Part shown: positions 32,574 to 60,694 of the stretch, in pieces
How positions within the stretch are numbered: position 1 is the stretch's first letter
Layout of the letters: the number at the start of each line of letters is the position of its first letter
Origin: Cladorhizidae sp. MBARI D1340-BT2
Taxonomy: Eukaryota > Porifera > Demospongiae > Poecilosclerida > Cladorhizidae
Length of the DNA stretch: 64,000 nucleotides
Assembly: GCA_028752905.1 (NCBI GenBank)
Contig: JAQNBH010000015.1
Span: 15,378,156 to 15,442,155, forward strand
Direction: 5' to 3'
Translations under genes and position numbers: made by a program
Notes under the pieces: generated by a model
The model's input: the letters and a program-made list of their open reading frames with translations, nothing else
What the model was told of the DNA's origin: nothing
Database searches by the model: none

Positions 32574-35500
32574 AACATTGATATGTGGATGCTAGAGCTT
32601 ATGGTGGTCTCCACAAACACGCAGTCATACCTTATCACGAGTATAAGGTCAAAATTCTGTTTAAAAAGGTTGGTAGATATAAAGTGTTGGTCATTCACCA
32701 TCATCTATATATGTAGAATCAGCACTTTCTGGTATAGCTTTATCAGCAGGTGTATATAATCATAACACCAATTTGAAGGATACTTATAAAATATTCTTAG
32801 CAAACTCTCATTTCATGTAGCACAGATACAATGACTTTCTCAACTTAAATTCACTCACTTTCCATTTCGGCTGGATGTGCTAGCCTTCATCACGAATAAT
32901 CAACGTGAATAATTATTCCTTCATCTTGAATAATTATTTATGATTAAAACTAGAGCATCGAGCCAATAACAAAATAGTTGTGTTACGTATAGTTGTGATA
33001 GACATGATAGTCGGATGTATGTCATATAGATTTAGGATATATGACAAAAATACTTTTGTCATGTTATGCCTATTACATGTACTTTATTCAACGAATGTAG
33101 ATCTCTATCCTGGAAAGAAAGCAAAGTTCTTCAAATAAGCTGAATGGCTACCTCCATATGTGGTAGAGTCGTGATCTACGGGGAATAGAAGCTGCACCTA
33201 CTGAAAATGAAAATACCAAATATCAATCAGTATTTTAGCTCTTTTGGGGTTTAGTTTCTACCTCCAGCACTCCCCAAAGTTGAAGTTGATATAAAAAGGT
33301 ATAGAAACCGGTGAAGGACCCCCTGCACTTGAAAATAGAAAGTTCTGCCAGCTGGCTAGGTATATAGCTGTTGTTAAGGCTGGGGCACGACTGTTATTAT
33401 AGTGGGTTTCTTAGTTACCCACTAAGTCCTAGTAATGAGCACATAGCTTCTTTTTTTAATTCTCAGAAGTCTCGACATCCCCATGTGGTTGCTATGGATT
33501 CATGTGGATTCTGGGCATCTGATTTGGTAAGAATGCATCATCACATAAATCTGGATACTGCCAGACTGCGTTTTAAATCTTCAAGGAGTTTTTGTTTGCT
33601 GCTCATAATGGCCAACTAGTGGCTCATTATCATGTAACTCACAGTAACATACTAATTATAAGGAAACAAATTTGAACAAATTCTGAATAACGACTACCGG
33701 CATGTTTCCCTAGGATGTAAACAAAGCATTCAGGGGTCTTGATGTCATTTTGATGCTTTCTTCTTTTACCACACCATAGAGAAAAGATCATCGAGGAGAG
33801 TATATCTGCTATAGAGACTTCCCTCCTTCATTATAAAAGTTTGTTATAGTTGAAACTTCACTATTATGCTAAAAAAATCTTTTGGTTAGGGCTAGGGCTA
33901 GGGCTAGGGCTAGAGATAAGAGGGCTCCTGATCTAGTTGTCAATTTTCTACAACTCCAACCTATCAACTACTGTTGTAGTTCTGTCTGTGAGCAAAGTTA
34001 TCCCACTGTTGCCACCAAATGTGATGGAAACATAACTGAGGGTGCAACAACGTCCAGATAAATTATTATAGCAATTAACTGAATTGACCTGGAGATGACA
34101 CAGAACAGATATGAACACAGTCTTTTTATACACATGGAAAATGTTCTTCAGAAACCTGCAGAGACCACAAACACAGATCAAAAGTTGCAGGCCTGAACTT
34201 GCAGCAGCAGGATCCTACAGGTTTGAGCAAGCTCCTGCAGGCAGCTGAGTTAGTCTGACCACAAACTACAGCGGCACTAAGTCACTGTAAACTCATAATT
34301 AATGTGATTATAGCTGCTCACATGGATTTGCTTAACATAAATATACTCTTTTGAAGCTTGGGATCGAAATGGCATTCCCTTTTGTTCAAGTCAGACTCTT
34401 GGTGTTGATCCACTATAAGGTTGAGAAGAAGGAAGCTGGAAAATTGGTGAGGAGATAATGGAAAAGATGGCAGAATTCAATACTTGGGAGTGTGAAGTCA
34501 TGGGGTAATGTCCAGTTAGAGAAGATGGTGAAGAAGGCAGAAGAATGGGTTGGTAAAGTGGAGTGAATGAGCCGAGCGAATGAAGGTTGAAGTAGATACA
34601 GGAAAGATAAAGGGGGAAGTTTCTAATGACGAGTATGCAGCAGAAATGTGGTGAACAGGATGAAGTAGTGCATGGAGGTGGCACGGATGAGAGTGGGTAG
34701 GAGATTGTTGGCAGGTAGTAAGCAGCAGGAGTAGCAGTGCTGGGAGATCTTGGCTGGAGGAAGCTGGAAGAGAGGAAGGAAGAAATGAAGGTGTTATTTA
34801 ATAAGATATTAATAGAGGTGATGAGGAAGAGCAGATTGCTGAAGGTGATAGTGCATAAACTAAGAGAAGATGGAGGAATGGTGGTGGGAAGAATATGAAG
34901 CTTTGAAGAGAAGGTAATGGACAGGTGGAGAGAAATGATTAAGGTGAGAAATGAGGACTAGGAGAAAGTACAAGTTAGCAAAAGAATGGGTCGAGAGGTA
35001 GTTACATGAGGTCTGTGCATGGTCAGGAAGGTGTGAGGTTGATGCTCAGACTGAAGATTGATTCAGCATTGTTGTTGGTGGACAAGAAGAGTGCAGAATG
35101 GTCAGTGGTGAGAGGTGTATAATGTGTGAGGGCCCATTACTTGGTTGCTCTCAAGGAATTTGAGAGGGGCAAGTGCTGGTTGACAAGATGCGCAGAAATT
35201 GTGGGAGATTGAAAGTAGCTATATGACTTTGGTATGGAGGAAAGAGTGGCACTGATCTTTGGAAAAGGTGTAGAGGGGGTAAGTAAATAGGTGTAGAGGA
35301 GGTTAGGTGGTGAAGTGGGTGGCAGAGATGCAAAGAGTTATTGAGGTATGGATGGATTTGGCTGTCTCCCTCTCTTCCCCTTATGAACAGCTGAATGCAA
35401 TGCTTATACATTTAAATAATTATATTCTGTTAGTAGCATATGTTGAATTGTAATTTGGTGTCAGATAACTGATGGTATAATTGTGCTGTGTATGTGGTGG

Positions 35501-35807
35501 CTCTGACGAGCTCAACATTCTAAAGGTTAAATCATACCCTGCTTCAATCATGAACTGTTCAGGGTATAAAATTACCTTCTCCTCTCAGACCCAATTAATA
35601 TTTCAGAACAAAAGCAGGAGAGAAGAAATAATTCATAACTGCCTGATTAGTTTCCGGCAACTATGCTTGTAAGTACAGCTACAGCGCCACATACCTAACC
35701 TCTGAGCACTAGCAGTATCTATTCACGACAATCTGACTTCTAGCCACACACTGCAATTACAAAGTGTGGCTAATTAGCAATGCTCTATATTGTAGGAGGC
35801 AATATAT

Positions 35808-36402
35808 GGCTTCAACCCCCCACCCCAGACTTATGTACATCTATATATGGCTTCAATCTACCACCCCAGACTTCTGTACATCTATATATGGCTTCAATCC
35901 CCCACCCCAGACATATGTACATCTATATATGGCTTCAATCTCCCACCCCAGACTTCTGTACAGCTTCAATCTCCCACCCCAGACTTCTGTACATCTATAT
36001 ATGGCTTCAATCTCCCACCCCAGACTTCTTTACATCTATATATGGCTTCAATCCCCCACCCCAGACATATGTACATCTATATATGGTTCACCCCAGACTT
36101 CTGTACATCTTCAATCTCCCACCCCAGACTTCTGTAGATCTATATATGGCTTCAATCTCTCACCCCAGACTTCTGTACATCTATATATGGCTTCAATCCC
36201 CCACCCCAGACATATGTACATCTATATATGGCTCACCCCAGACTTCTGTACATCTTCAATCTCCCACCCCAGACTTCTGTACATCTATATATGGCTTCAA
36301 TCCCCTACCCCAGACTTCTGTATATCTATATATGGCTTCAATCCCCCCCACCCCAGACTTATATATTGCTTCAATCTCCCACCCCAGACTTCTGTACATC
36401 TA
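35808..36402 (+). repeat. 41-bp tandem repeat, about 14 copies (copy B)
   Basis: This is the same unit as at 24845-25015, with shortened variants in which the ATATGGCTTCAATC part is missing (for example near 35962, 36090 and 36232). It produces overlapping ORFs of about 210 codons that are by-products. Confidence 0.9.
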
Positions 36403-36929
36403 TCGTAAAACATAATAATAACAAAAATAATGACACAACAACAACAACAGTATATTTTCTTATAGAACTCCACTTATCATGTAAGCATAATGTATCATTA
36501 TATACTTTTTGTGCTAAATTTTTAAAGATGTATAAATGCTGATATAAATTCACTATCTAAGATAATGACAGTATATTCCAGCTTTTTTTTTTGCATGCTG
36601 ATTAAAATCAAATTATAAGGGAAGACCCAAAGTATCCAGTATCAAGTTGTGATCCTAATGTTGTTTAATATTCGGTAATTATTTTTATCTCCCACAGGTT
36701 GGCTCCAGGGGGCACTTTGAGGTGACCTGACTCCCCTAAATCAACCACAAGCCGCTTCTGTGCCAATCCTTTATCTGCCCTAGTTTAGTTATTGTTTTGA
36801 TTGCTTTGGGGGAACACATGGCCAGAAGTGTAGGGCTTAAAGGCCCAAAACCAGGCCCAAAATATTCTTGGAATAACCAATTATGTGTGAAATATGTGGG
36901 TAGGCTCAAAGGCGGCTGAGTTTATAAGC

Positions 36930-36960
<31 letters not shown>

Positions 36961-38236
36961 TCAAAACAACAACCACAATCACATAAACATACAGTCTCAT
37001 TTATTTCCATACTTATGTATTTCTTTCTGTCTGTCTGTTTATTTGCCTTCAGTACTCACATAAGGGCCCAGAGAGGGTAGAAACAGAGGGGGCGGATGGG
37101 GGGGGGGGGGGGAGGAATAGGGGTAACTACTCAACCAGGGAAAGATGGGTAGGGTTTTGGGTGCATAGGACATGCCTACTGATCATATTATGTCCCCAAA
37201 ACTAGCTGAACTAGAGCAGATATGACCAGGAAAGACTAGTGAACTCAATGAAGAATAGGCAGGATTTGAGCCCATAGTCATGCCCCCTGGCTATGCCATG
37301 CCCCCCCCCCCCCCCCCCCATAGATTTAAAACATCCAAGTTCAGCAGATTCTTCATGGTTGGTAGAGTAATACTTCTCTAAGCCCTTTCTTTCTGCTTGT
37401 ATTTCTTTGTCCTCAATGGGAGCTCACACAGAGGACCCAGGGAGGTGAGACCAGGGATGGAATAAAGGTAACACCTACCACCCAAAGGGCGACTTTGCGA
37501 CTAGTTTTCATAACACTTATACAAGGATACAGTGATCATATGCATGGATCAATAATTAACATTTTAAATGCTTCAGGACTTCACTTCTGACTACAAATTG
37601 AGGCTCATCCATCTGAACCTTCTCCAATTGCCACCCAGATAAAACTTCAGGATCAACTATTTCTAGTGAAGTGCCTTCTAAGGGGGTGTGGGGTGGGGGG
37701 GGTGGGGGAGTAATGCGGAGAGGTGGGTGGGGTTGGGTGTGGGTGGAAGAAGATCTGACCACTTGGTTTTGTTATAAAGTATCATATTCTGGCACACATT
37801 AACCCTATGGTCCTAATTTACATACCAAAATGTAGCCCATTCAATATGCTTTGTGTACATGTTGTTGTTTTGAAATTGCAGGTAGGAATTTAAATCAAAT
37901 CACCCCACAAACTCTGTTTCGAATGCTACAGTCCGTCATCAAGTTTGAGTGGCAAAACTATTGCTAGAGCAATACAACCACTAGAGAATGACACTTTTGA
38001 TTTTTGAAAACTGTTTTATAAGTCAACTTATATTCATAGAAGCTTAGAAGTGGGGAGGTTAACAAAACATTGTGCTTATATATGAGTTTGGATCTCCATA
38101 GATTCTGTACGCTTCAGTGGATATATAGCCCAAAAGATAGATCTCTCTGTGTGTTGCCTTTTAGTACTAAAATGTTGCATAGGCCAAAGTTACCTGCAGC
38201 CAAAGTGGTGTAAGCATTCTATTCTACCCATAAATT

Positions 38237-38299
38237 CAATGTTATGAGACTCGAACTCATTCTCTAGTGGTGTAAACACTCTATTCTACCCGTAAATTG
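38237..38299 (-). pseudogene. tRNA-Val-like fragment (anticodon UAC), D arm reduced
   Basis: Read on the minus strand, an anticodon arm has stem AGTG/CACT and loop TTTACAC, placing U33 before anticodon TAC. It is followed by AGAGA and a T arm (ATGAG TTCGAGT CTCAT). The ends CAAT and ATTG can pair as a partial acceptor stem. Total length is 63 nt and the D arm is too short, so it is more likely a SINE piece or decayed tRNA than a working gene. A half-copy without the T arm sits just beside it (about 38205-38235) and in copy A (27415-27450). Confidence 0.4.
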
Positions 38300-38919
38300 G
38301 GGGGACCTCAAAATCGGAGTGCGTGAACTGGCTACAGTTGTGGGTGCTAGTCAGTTTAAATTAGTACAATTACTCTCAGCTGCTTTAAGATTCATCTTTA
38401 AATCAGCTTCTTCTTTTTTGAAGCCAAAAACCAAAAAGCTCATTTATTTATTGAAATTTGAATCTGTGGCAAGAGGAAGCCAAAACGAGTGCTTTCATTA
38501 GGTGACAGATAGCCATGGGTGTGCACTGAAAATCAATTTTCAAATATAGCAATTCATGCCTCATACAATTTCAGCAGTACGTATGTGTAGTATGTTTCCC
38601 TTTAATTTTTGGTTTCCTTCCCCATACTGCCACATGGATGATTCACTAACTGAAGCAGGAAGATAAATGCATTTTGTTTGGCCAAATTACAGAATAGACC
38701 TTACCAAAAACTGCTTATATATCAGGTTTGAAGGAGAAAAAACACAACTAAAAACAATGCAATTGAAACAACTAAATTACAATGACCTTCTCAATATAAT
38801 CAACTTGAAATTTACTCTCTTGATGTTTCTACTAGATGCTCTAGCCTTCATCAGGAATATAGAGCATCTAGTTGAAATGTTGGGAGAATAAATTTCAAGT
38901 TGATTATTGAAAAGGGCAT

Positions 38920-40770
38920 TGTAATATCTGTTTTACACTTTAGTTTCAGTAACAGCTATTTTTATGTACTGGGACTTAATTGTGTGGACAAATAAAAATG
39001 TTCATATTGAGCGAGTTTACCCTGGGGGATTGTTTTGGACTGGATTGTGTTTAGGGTGGTGAAAATGTTGTTTAGTACTGTGAGAAATGGTTTTAACACC
39101 ACCCTCAAACTAGTTTTTCACCGACATCTATTTCTATTTCAGATCATCAAGTCCTCAAATTTATGATTCATATGAACTCATTTGTTATTATATAGGAAGC
39201 GAAGGAGATATGACGACGTGATCATGAAGAATGCGCCTATATACACCTCTCCTGTTTAAAGCTGAAAACTCACCCAAAGTCTAAGCTCTGGTGGTATTAC
39301 CTGTGGTTGCTCCAACATTAAGAAGTGATGACATTGCTTTAGTTGCAGTCCAGACAATGATCATTGTCCAGTATGTGAGAAATGTAATTGATATCAAATG
39401 GAACTACCACCACCACATGTTCATTAATGCACAGCAAACACAGATGATTTTACATCTCCCAACATATCACACCTGTCACATGCTCAACATGGTATGTACT
39501 TTTGCATCGTGCCTCATCTGTTCCACTTCAATTCCATTACCTTCTTCTCTTCCTTTGTAAATGGTCGGATAGAAACTGTGGCAACTTGATCTGCTAATAT
39601 GGTGATTCCTGGAATTAAGTGAGCCAACTGGCCTGGGTCCAGTATTTGTCACTCACTCTCCCACCCCAGAATCTGAAACAAGCACACTGTATATAGCTAT
39701 ATACCCATTGGAGTTATACTGATTAAATATTTTACAGTGTGGTGGTGCTTGAATGAATGCAACTACACCATCAATAGATTTCTGGGTCATTCTAACTATT
39801 ATTGTGACTGCACAGTTGCGACCAAGCTTATCAAAATTCATTAGCAAGGTCTTCCATAATGCATCTTGATCAGGCCCAAATATGAGAGGCTTTAGGAAGA
39901 AATACATGAAATAACTTGCATGGAAGTGGCACTCACTCAAGACTTGTAAGCACCAAACCCATAATCAAGGTTCTTTCCAGATAATAAGCCAGTCAGTCGT
40001 CATGGTTATCAGAACTTGCTGGATGGTGTCTGTCAACATATCCGTGATGCGTTGCAAATATACTGCTCAACAGTAAGAGTGTCCCATAATGGCAATGCTA
40101 AGTCAAATCCTGAATCCTTCCTCATCTAATCTAGTGCCATGCAACTCTTTCCAGAGATTATCTTTCTTGATACTTTCAGCATTCAGTTCACCTGTCTTAT
40201 AGTTTATTTTCTTGCTATTTCATTTTCCATTTCCAGAAATTTCTTTGGGCTATGATGTTTGACTTGCAAATTCTTGATATTTCTTCTTTGGGCACTCCCC
40301 TCTTCTGCCCTGTGGTGTCTTAAGGATGAGGTGAGAATCTCCTTGTTTTGTGGCATGGCCAAGCTTTAGCGAAGGAAATCCAGTCTGGATTAGTTGTGCC
40401 ATAAAGTGAAAGAGTGATCAGAACAAATCCTGATGTAGGGATAGTTTCCAGGTATAAAATCACTTCTTTGATGGCAGACAGCTTCAGTCATATGTCTTCT
40501 CTCCTTCATGCCCTCTCGTTATTGGTAATCTGTTTGTTCCTCCCTCTCTCGTACCGGTCACTACAGCCTAAAAAGCACCAAGTTGACGGGTTCTTCTCTG
40601 GAGTCTATCGACATTTTAATTAACATTCCCCGACAACGCAATTTGGCCACGCAGGGAGTGCTACCGCTAAACATAATTATACAGCATTCCTTCATGCGCA
40701 TGCACATGTTATAGGATATATTATGGAGAATTGTAGAGAAAAATCCCAATCCGCTGAAGTATACTCAGCA
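38920..40770. other. Interval upstream of the receptor gene with exon-like ORFs
   Basis: Two stretches look exon-like but I cannot name them. On the plus strand, 39142-39216 begins after TTCTATTTCAG and reads SSPQIYDSYELICYYIG, then SEGDMTT and a stop, like the tail exon of a membrane protein. On the minus strand, 39890-39745 lies between TTCCTAAAG and GTAAAA and reads FGPDQDALWKTLLMNFDKLG, then NCAVTIIVRMTQKSIDGVV. A further minus-strand piece, LAHLIPGITILADQVATVSI, lies at about 39570-39625. The three do not join into one gene by eye. The last 300 bp before 40771 should hold the receptor promoter; I see no TATA box. Confidence 0.35.
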
Positions 40771-56035
<15,265 letters not shown>

Positions 56036-56248
56036 ATTGGTCATCAGTATTGACTACTGTCCTACAGAAGCTTGCTAACTATTTGTGCATCTGTTATGAC
56101 CTTTTAGCTCATACCTAAATAGAGTACCAAAGGTCAGCCTTGCTATGTTCTCAATGACCCAGATTATCCAAAATCTGCTTAGCATTGTATGTATGTGTGT
56201 ACTTGTTTTTCAATTGTATAAATCCTTTTTTAATTGTGTATTCTTAAA

Positions 56249-56254
56249 AATAAA
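56249..56254 (+). terminator. Polyadenylation signal of the receptor gene
   Basis: AATAAA lies 214 bp after the receptor stop codon, in an AT-rich 3' UTR. It is the first canonical signal after the stop. Confidence 0.6.
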
Positions 56255-56607
56255 TTTTGCTACATCTCATACAAGCTAAGCTGGATGGCTTTGAAGAGCT
56301 ATAGAATAGCAGAGCACCTGAATGATTCTCTGACTTTAATGTCCTTTTTTTTTCAGGGAAAGAAATAACCAGCAGCTTGAAGTTGGTGGTGTAACTTATA
56401 CTCTTTTTGCTGGTTGCAGCCATACACACACATCCATACACACAACGTCCAAAGACAACACCACTGTTTGACTTGATCAACATAATATCCCTCTTCAAAT
56501 AAGCTGTATCTTCTTAGTTGCTTAATTGAAGAGGAATTTGTAGATGCTACTGTAGCTTACATCCTGGCAATAGATCCTACGATGAAATCTCGATGCTTAC
56601 AGTTAAA

Positions 56608-57245
56608 TATATCAGGAAGGCTAGAGCATCTAGTCATTATTCCTGATGAAGGCTAGAGCATGTAGTCATTATTCCTGATGAAGGCTAGAGCATCTAGTCA
56701 TTATTCCTGATGAAGGATGGAGCATCTAGTCATTATTCCTGATGAAGGCTGGAGCATCTAGTCATTATTCCTGATGAAGGCTAGAGCATCTAGTCATTAT
56801 TCCTGATGAAGGCTGGAGCATCTAGTCATTATTCCTGATGAAGGCTAGAGCATCTAGTCATTATTCCTGATGAAGGCTGGAGCATCTAGTCATTATTCCT
56901 GATGAAGGCTAGAGCATCTAGTCATTATTCCTGATGAAGGCTGGAGCATCTAGTCATTATTCCTGATGAAGGCTAGAGCATCTAGTCATTATTCCTGATG
57001 AAGGCTGGAGCATCTAGTCATTATTCCTGATGAAGGCTAGAGCATCTAGTCATTATTCCTGATGAAGGCTAGAGCATCTAGTCATTATTCCTGATGAAGG
57101 CTGGAGCATCTAGTCATTATTCCTGATGAAGGCTAGAGCATCTAGTCATTATTCCTGATGAAGGCTGGAGCATCTAGTCATTATTCCTGATGAAGGCTGG
57201 AGCATCTAGTCATTATTCCTGATGAAGGCTAGAGCATCTAGTCAT
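56608..57245 (+). repeat. 32-bp tandem array (about 20 copies) derived from the palindromic repeat
   Basis: The unit is CATTATTCCTGATGAAGG plus CTAGAGCATCTAGT. Units with GGCTAGAGC alternate with GGCTGGAGC over much of the array, giving a 64-bp higher-order period. Each unit can form a small hairpin (CTAGA/TCTAG around GCA); the A-to-G variant keeps pairing as G-U. No arm sequence flanks the array except a short CAGGAAGGCTAGAGCATCTA at its left. Confidence 0.92.
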
Positions 57246-57249
57246 ATAT

Positions 57250-59690
57250 CATATTATTATATTCTGTCATATTGCAATCATTTTTAATATTTATAATTGT
57301 GTGTTTGTTGTTACTACCTCTATATCAACACAGTAGACATCCTCTCTACCAGCAGCTTTCTAGGTCAATATTGTGGACTGCATTTTCCTACTAGAAATTT
57401 GCATGCCAAAATGAATTGGCCCCCCAAAAAACAATTTTACACCAACTTATAGCTTGATAATCTTTTTTTACAATTATTTATATACAAATGTGTAAGTTGG
57501 GTTGAACTGTAGCAGAATATTATACACGACCTAAATTAGGGTTAACTTCTGAAATGCAGGAGCTCTTCAGTCCTGGGCTCCCCTAGCTGAGGTTTCCCTT
57601 TAAGTTCTAAATGACTGATAAGCTATATACTACAACAACACGAATAAGCAGGCAGGTTATTATTTGTTTTTGAACAGCAGGATAAAATAGACAGACAACC
57701 ATAATTCTTGATACAATAATATATTCTCCTTAAAAAGATGAAAAAGGGGAAAAAGGCCTAGTTGCTGATTCCATTACTATGCCCATACATGGTCATAGGC
57801 AAGTCCATGTATCAGCTATCTGCAGTTAATCCCTTACACTATGATCGCTGAATTTTTCTTCTGGAATATTTCTCTGGAAAAATTAGTGGGAGCATCTCAG
57901 TTTCCTTTGAATCATCATCATCACAATTTCCTAGGTCCTGTGATGCTGTCCTGAGTCTTCTGCACCATCTGCAGTGGTGGCGATAGAAAAGGAGCAACGG
58001 GGCCAAAAGTGGCACTATATGTTTCACTTTACTTGTCTCTTAAAAAATTTCTTAGTAAATTCATCCGTATAAATTTCCAGGCAAGAAATATTATTATAGG
58101 AGTAAATGAACTACACATGGGCACCAAGTTTATATTTACGTGTTATCACTATATACCAATGACCAAGTATATTCGCAAGAACACACCTATGTATAATCAC
58201 CATCTTGATCTGTTAAGCTGTTGCTTTTTGTTGTTGTAAAAGCACTATAATCTGGTAGGCCAAGTCAGTACATTAAAAAGGGTTTGGTCAGTGTAGCCCT
58301 CCAGAATGAAATGTTGTTAAAGCAGTGCAAATCTCTCTTTTTCTCTGGACTAGAACAGTTCTTTCATACTAGCTGCTGGTACTAGGTAATACATTCTAGC
58401 ATACCCTTGTAAAAAATCTATTTTGCGAAGCTCTCAAAATCACCTGCATGTGTTGTAACATGAACACAACCCAATCCTGTTTACACTTTCATGACATGAC
58501 ATGAGCAGTACACCTCTCTACCAAGTCTGTCACTAGCATATGGATGGGAAGAGAGCATTTTTCATCAGTACCAATCCTATAGTTTAAGTACAGGCTTGTT
58601 CATGTCCGTATATGTTACATGCAAAGCCGAATTTGGGATTGTGCTGGTCATTCCTGGTTGGAATGAGTACACCATACTGGAATTGAGCAAGCTCAAATCT
58701 GAAATTGGGGCAATCCTAAGGATCAAGCAGATAATGTTGCTCATCTCTATGATAATCCCTATAGGATATTGATCATACTTCATTCAATCCTTCAAGGTGC
58801 CTTGAATCCTTCACAAAGACAGTTAACCCACATCTAAAAACTGTGAAATTTCATCTTCAGTCCTTATGTATTGGCACTCCCTATATTGGTTTGCCCCTAT
58901 TGTTGATGCCCCAGCCACCGAGGTACAACAATGAGGACAGTATACCCACTATACTCTCCAGCAGGTATTGTTCTCCGGTAATTCTGCCATCAGAGTTCCC
59001 TCTCAATCCTAGCACAAGCTAAACAGTAAGGTTCTTAGGCCTTAAGTTAACTTTAATCAAGTCAAACTAAGCACAAGTAGACTGAAATGCAGTAGCAGAA
59101 GGGAACTCCTGAGTTGGGATTGCAGAGAGGTTTAAATACCCTTGCAATCCCGCCCTTACAAGAAAGGTGATGAATGTATAGACCATTGTGAAGTGATTAG
59201 AAGATGAATAGATGTTGATGAGTTTATTGTGATGTGATTAGAAGATAATGTGTTTATGAGTCTATTGTGATGTGATGAACAAGTCATTGTAGCATGTTTA
59301 TTAATATTAGCCATTAGGGCTTCTCATTGTTTGATGTTCCCAGTTTCTCAGGGCTGTCTTCAGCCAGTCAGGGCTGGGACCTGACACCTATTTTAAAATG
59401 GCAGACCAAAAAACGAAGCATACTTTGGCAGCTTCTTAGCTTCTTAAACTGTTTTCGTCTGATTTTTTTTACCCCTAAAATACTTCAAGCGTGCTGTGAA
59501 TCCTCACTGAAACCATTAAATTTCTCCTTCAAGATCTTGTATCTATATATCTCCTTTCCTCCCACACATAACCTGTGTATATACATGTATATACAAGTCC
59601 ATTCATCATAATAGACTGATGACTGTCCAATGCATAGCAGCGACTAATCTATTTCTTTATTTATAACTTGCTTATAATAATTATGTCCAT
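57250..59690. other. Spacer downstream of the receptor gene
   Basis: No gene is recognised. A minus-strand ORF at 57839-58027 ends with CDDDDSKETEMLPLIFPEKY and could be a terminal exon. Near 59170-59280 an imperfect repeat of GTGATGTGATTAGAAGAT occurs. The rest is AT-rich and featureless to me. Confidence 0.35.
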
Positions 59691-60694
59691 TCATAATTTT
59701 ACCAAAAGATGGCATAACTATCCAATGGATTGCAAAAATTAAACCATTTCTCTACCCAAAATCAGTAAATGATGATCAAAATTCCCAAAAGCTATATGAG
59801 CACTTAGGAAAATGTCTGGCCAGTGCTGTGTTCTTAATGCCAAACCCATTTCCCCTCTAATGACAAAGCTGAAACATTCAATAACTATTTCAACTCAGTC
59901 TACACCAGAAGTTCCTTTGTTTTACCTTCAATGGATATACTACCCACACCAAGATCTCAGTTAAACTTCATTGAAATATCTTCATCAGAAGTATATCAAG
60001 CTCTAACAAACCTAGAGCCGTGGCTGTGATAATGTAAGCCCTTACATTTTGAAACACAGTGCAGGTGTTATTGCCTATCCTATAGCTGACTTTTTTCCCA
60101 TCATGTATGAAATCAAGCTGCCTACCCAAAGAATGGAAGGTGCACAATATAAACCCAATATTCAAGAAGGGTGATCATTGTCTATTTACAAATTACTTTG
60201 CATCCTCTCAAAGGTTTTGGAAGCAAACATATACAAAAAGATTTTACCCTTTTTAAGATCAAAGATCAGTAACAAACAATTTAGATTTCAGTCAAATAGC
60301 TCTTGCCTCTCACAACTCCTCCAATCGTATCAAAAGTGCTCATTATTAGGTTTAACTCAGTAGGGGAGACACCTTCTTATACCCTCAGAGACGGTACTAT
60401 CTTACCTTCAAACAGCCAGTGTGACTTAGGTGTGGTAGTTGACAGCAGTCTGTCTTGGCACAAACATTACTCTAGCATTTGCCAAGTGCTTATAACTCCC
60501 TAAACTTCATTAGGCGATGTTTCCCGATTTCATCAACAAAGGAGGCAAAGAAATCATTGTACATATCACTTGTGAGGTCCAGGTTGTTGTATTGTTCACA
60601 AATCTGGAGACCTCGTCTCATCAAGGACATAAACAAATTGGAGAGTGTACAAAGGCGAGCAACCAAATATATACTGAACGATTACATCAGTGAC
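59690..60694 (+). pseudogene. LINE (Jockey/CR1-type) relic, interrupted by the LTR element
   Basis: Plus-strand frames carry, in order, AETFNNYFNSVYTRSSFVLP (about 59870, joined across frames), SSSEVYQALTNLEP (about 59990), LLCILSKVLEANIYKKILPF (60190-60255) and SNSSCLSQLLQSY, all of the RT fingers. These are followed directly by GETPSYTLRDGTILPSNSQC (60363) and DLGVVVDSSLSWHKHY, which belong after the palm. The YADD-containing segment is therefore deleted. It continues with AYNSLNFIRRCFPISSTKEA, LVRSRLLYCSQIWRPRLIKD and LESVQRRATKYILNDYISD, and stops at 60694 where the LTR begins. Frameshifts are present throughout. The missing 3' end should lie beyond the far LTR, outside the window. Confidence 0.85.

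Larger units (their letters stand above)
32574..38919. repeat. Segmental duplication, copy B (6.3 kb)
   Basis: This is the direct-repeat partner of 21638-28075. Differences visible by eye are the expanded 41-bp array (about 14 copies), an extra GGGGAATAGAA near 33181, loss of about 380 bp at 37690, a shorter (CA)n run, and a 63-bp tRNA-like piece at 38237-38299 that A lacks. Long stretches, for example 33950-34790, differ from A at only a few bases. It lies directly upstream of the intact receptor gene, as copy A lies upstream of the broken receptor copy. Confidence 0.95.

Noticed and set aside
35764..36415. Overlapping ORFs of about 210 codons
   Set aside because: They are repeats of the 41-bp unit read in three frames.
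39653..39940. Assignment of the minus-strand exon-like piece to Ku80
   Set aside because: A faint resemblance in one segment (AVTIIVR near a following GVVAF) was not backed by neighbouring exons.
56608..57245. CRISPR-like array
   Set aside because: Units are contiguous 32-bp tandem copies with no unique spacers, in an animal genome, and derive from a palindromic element.
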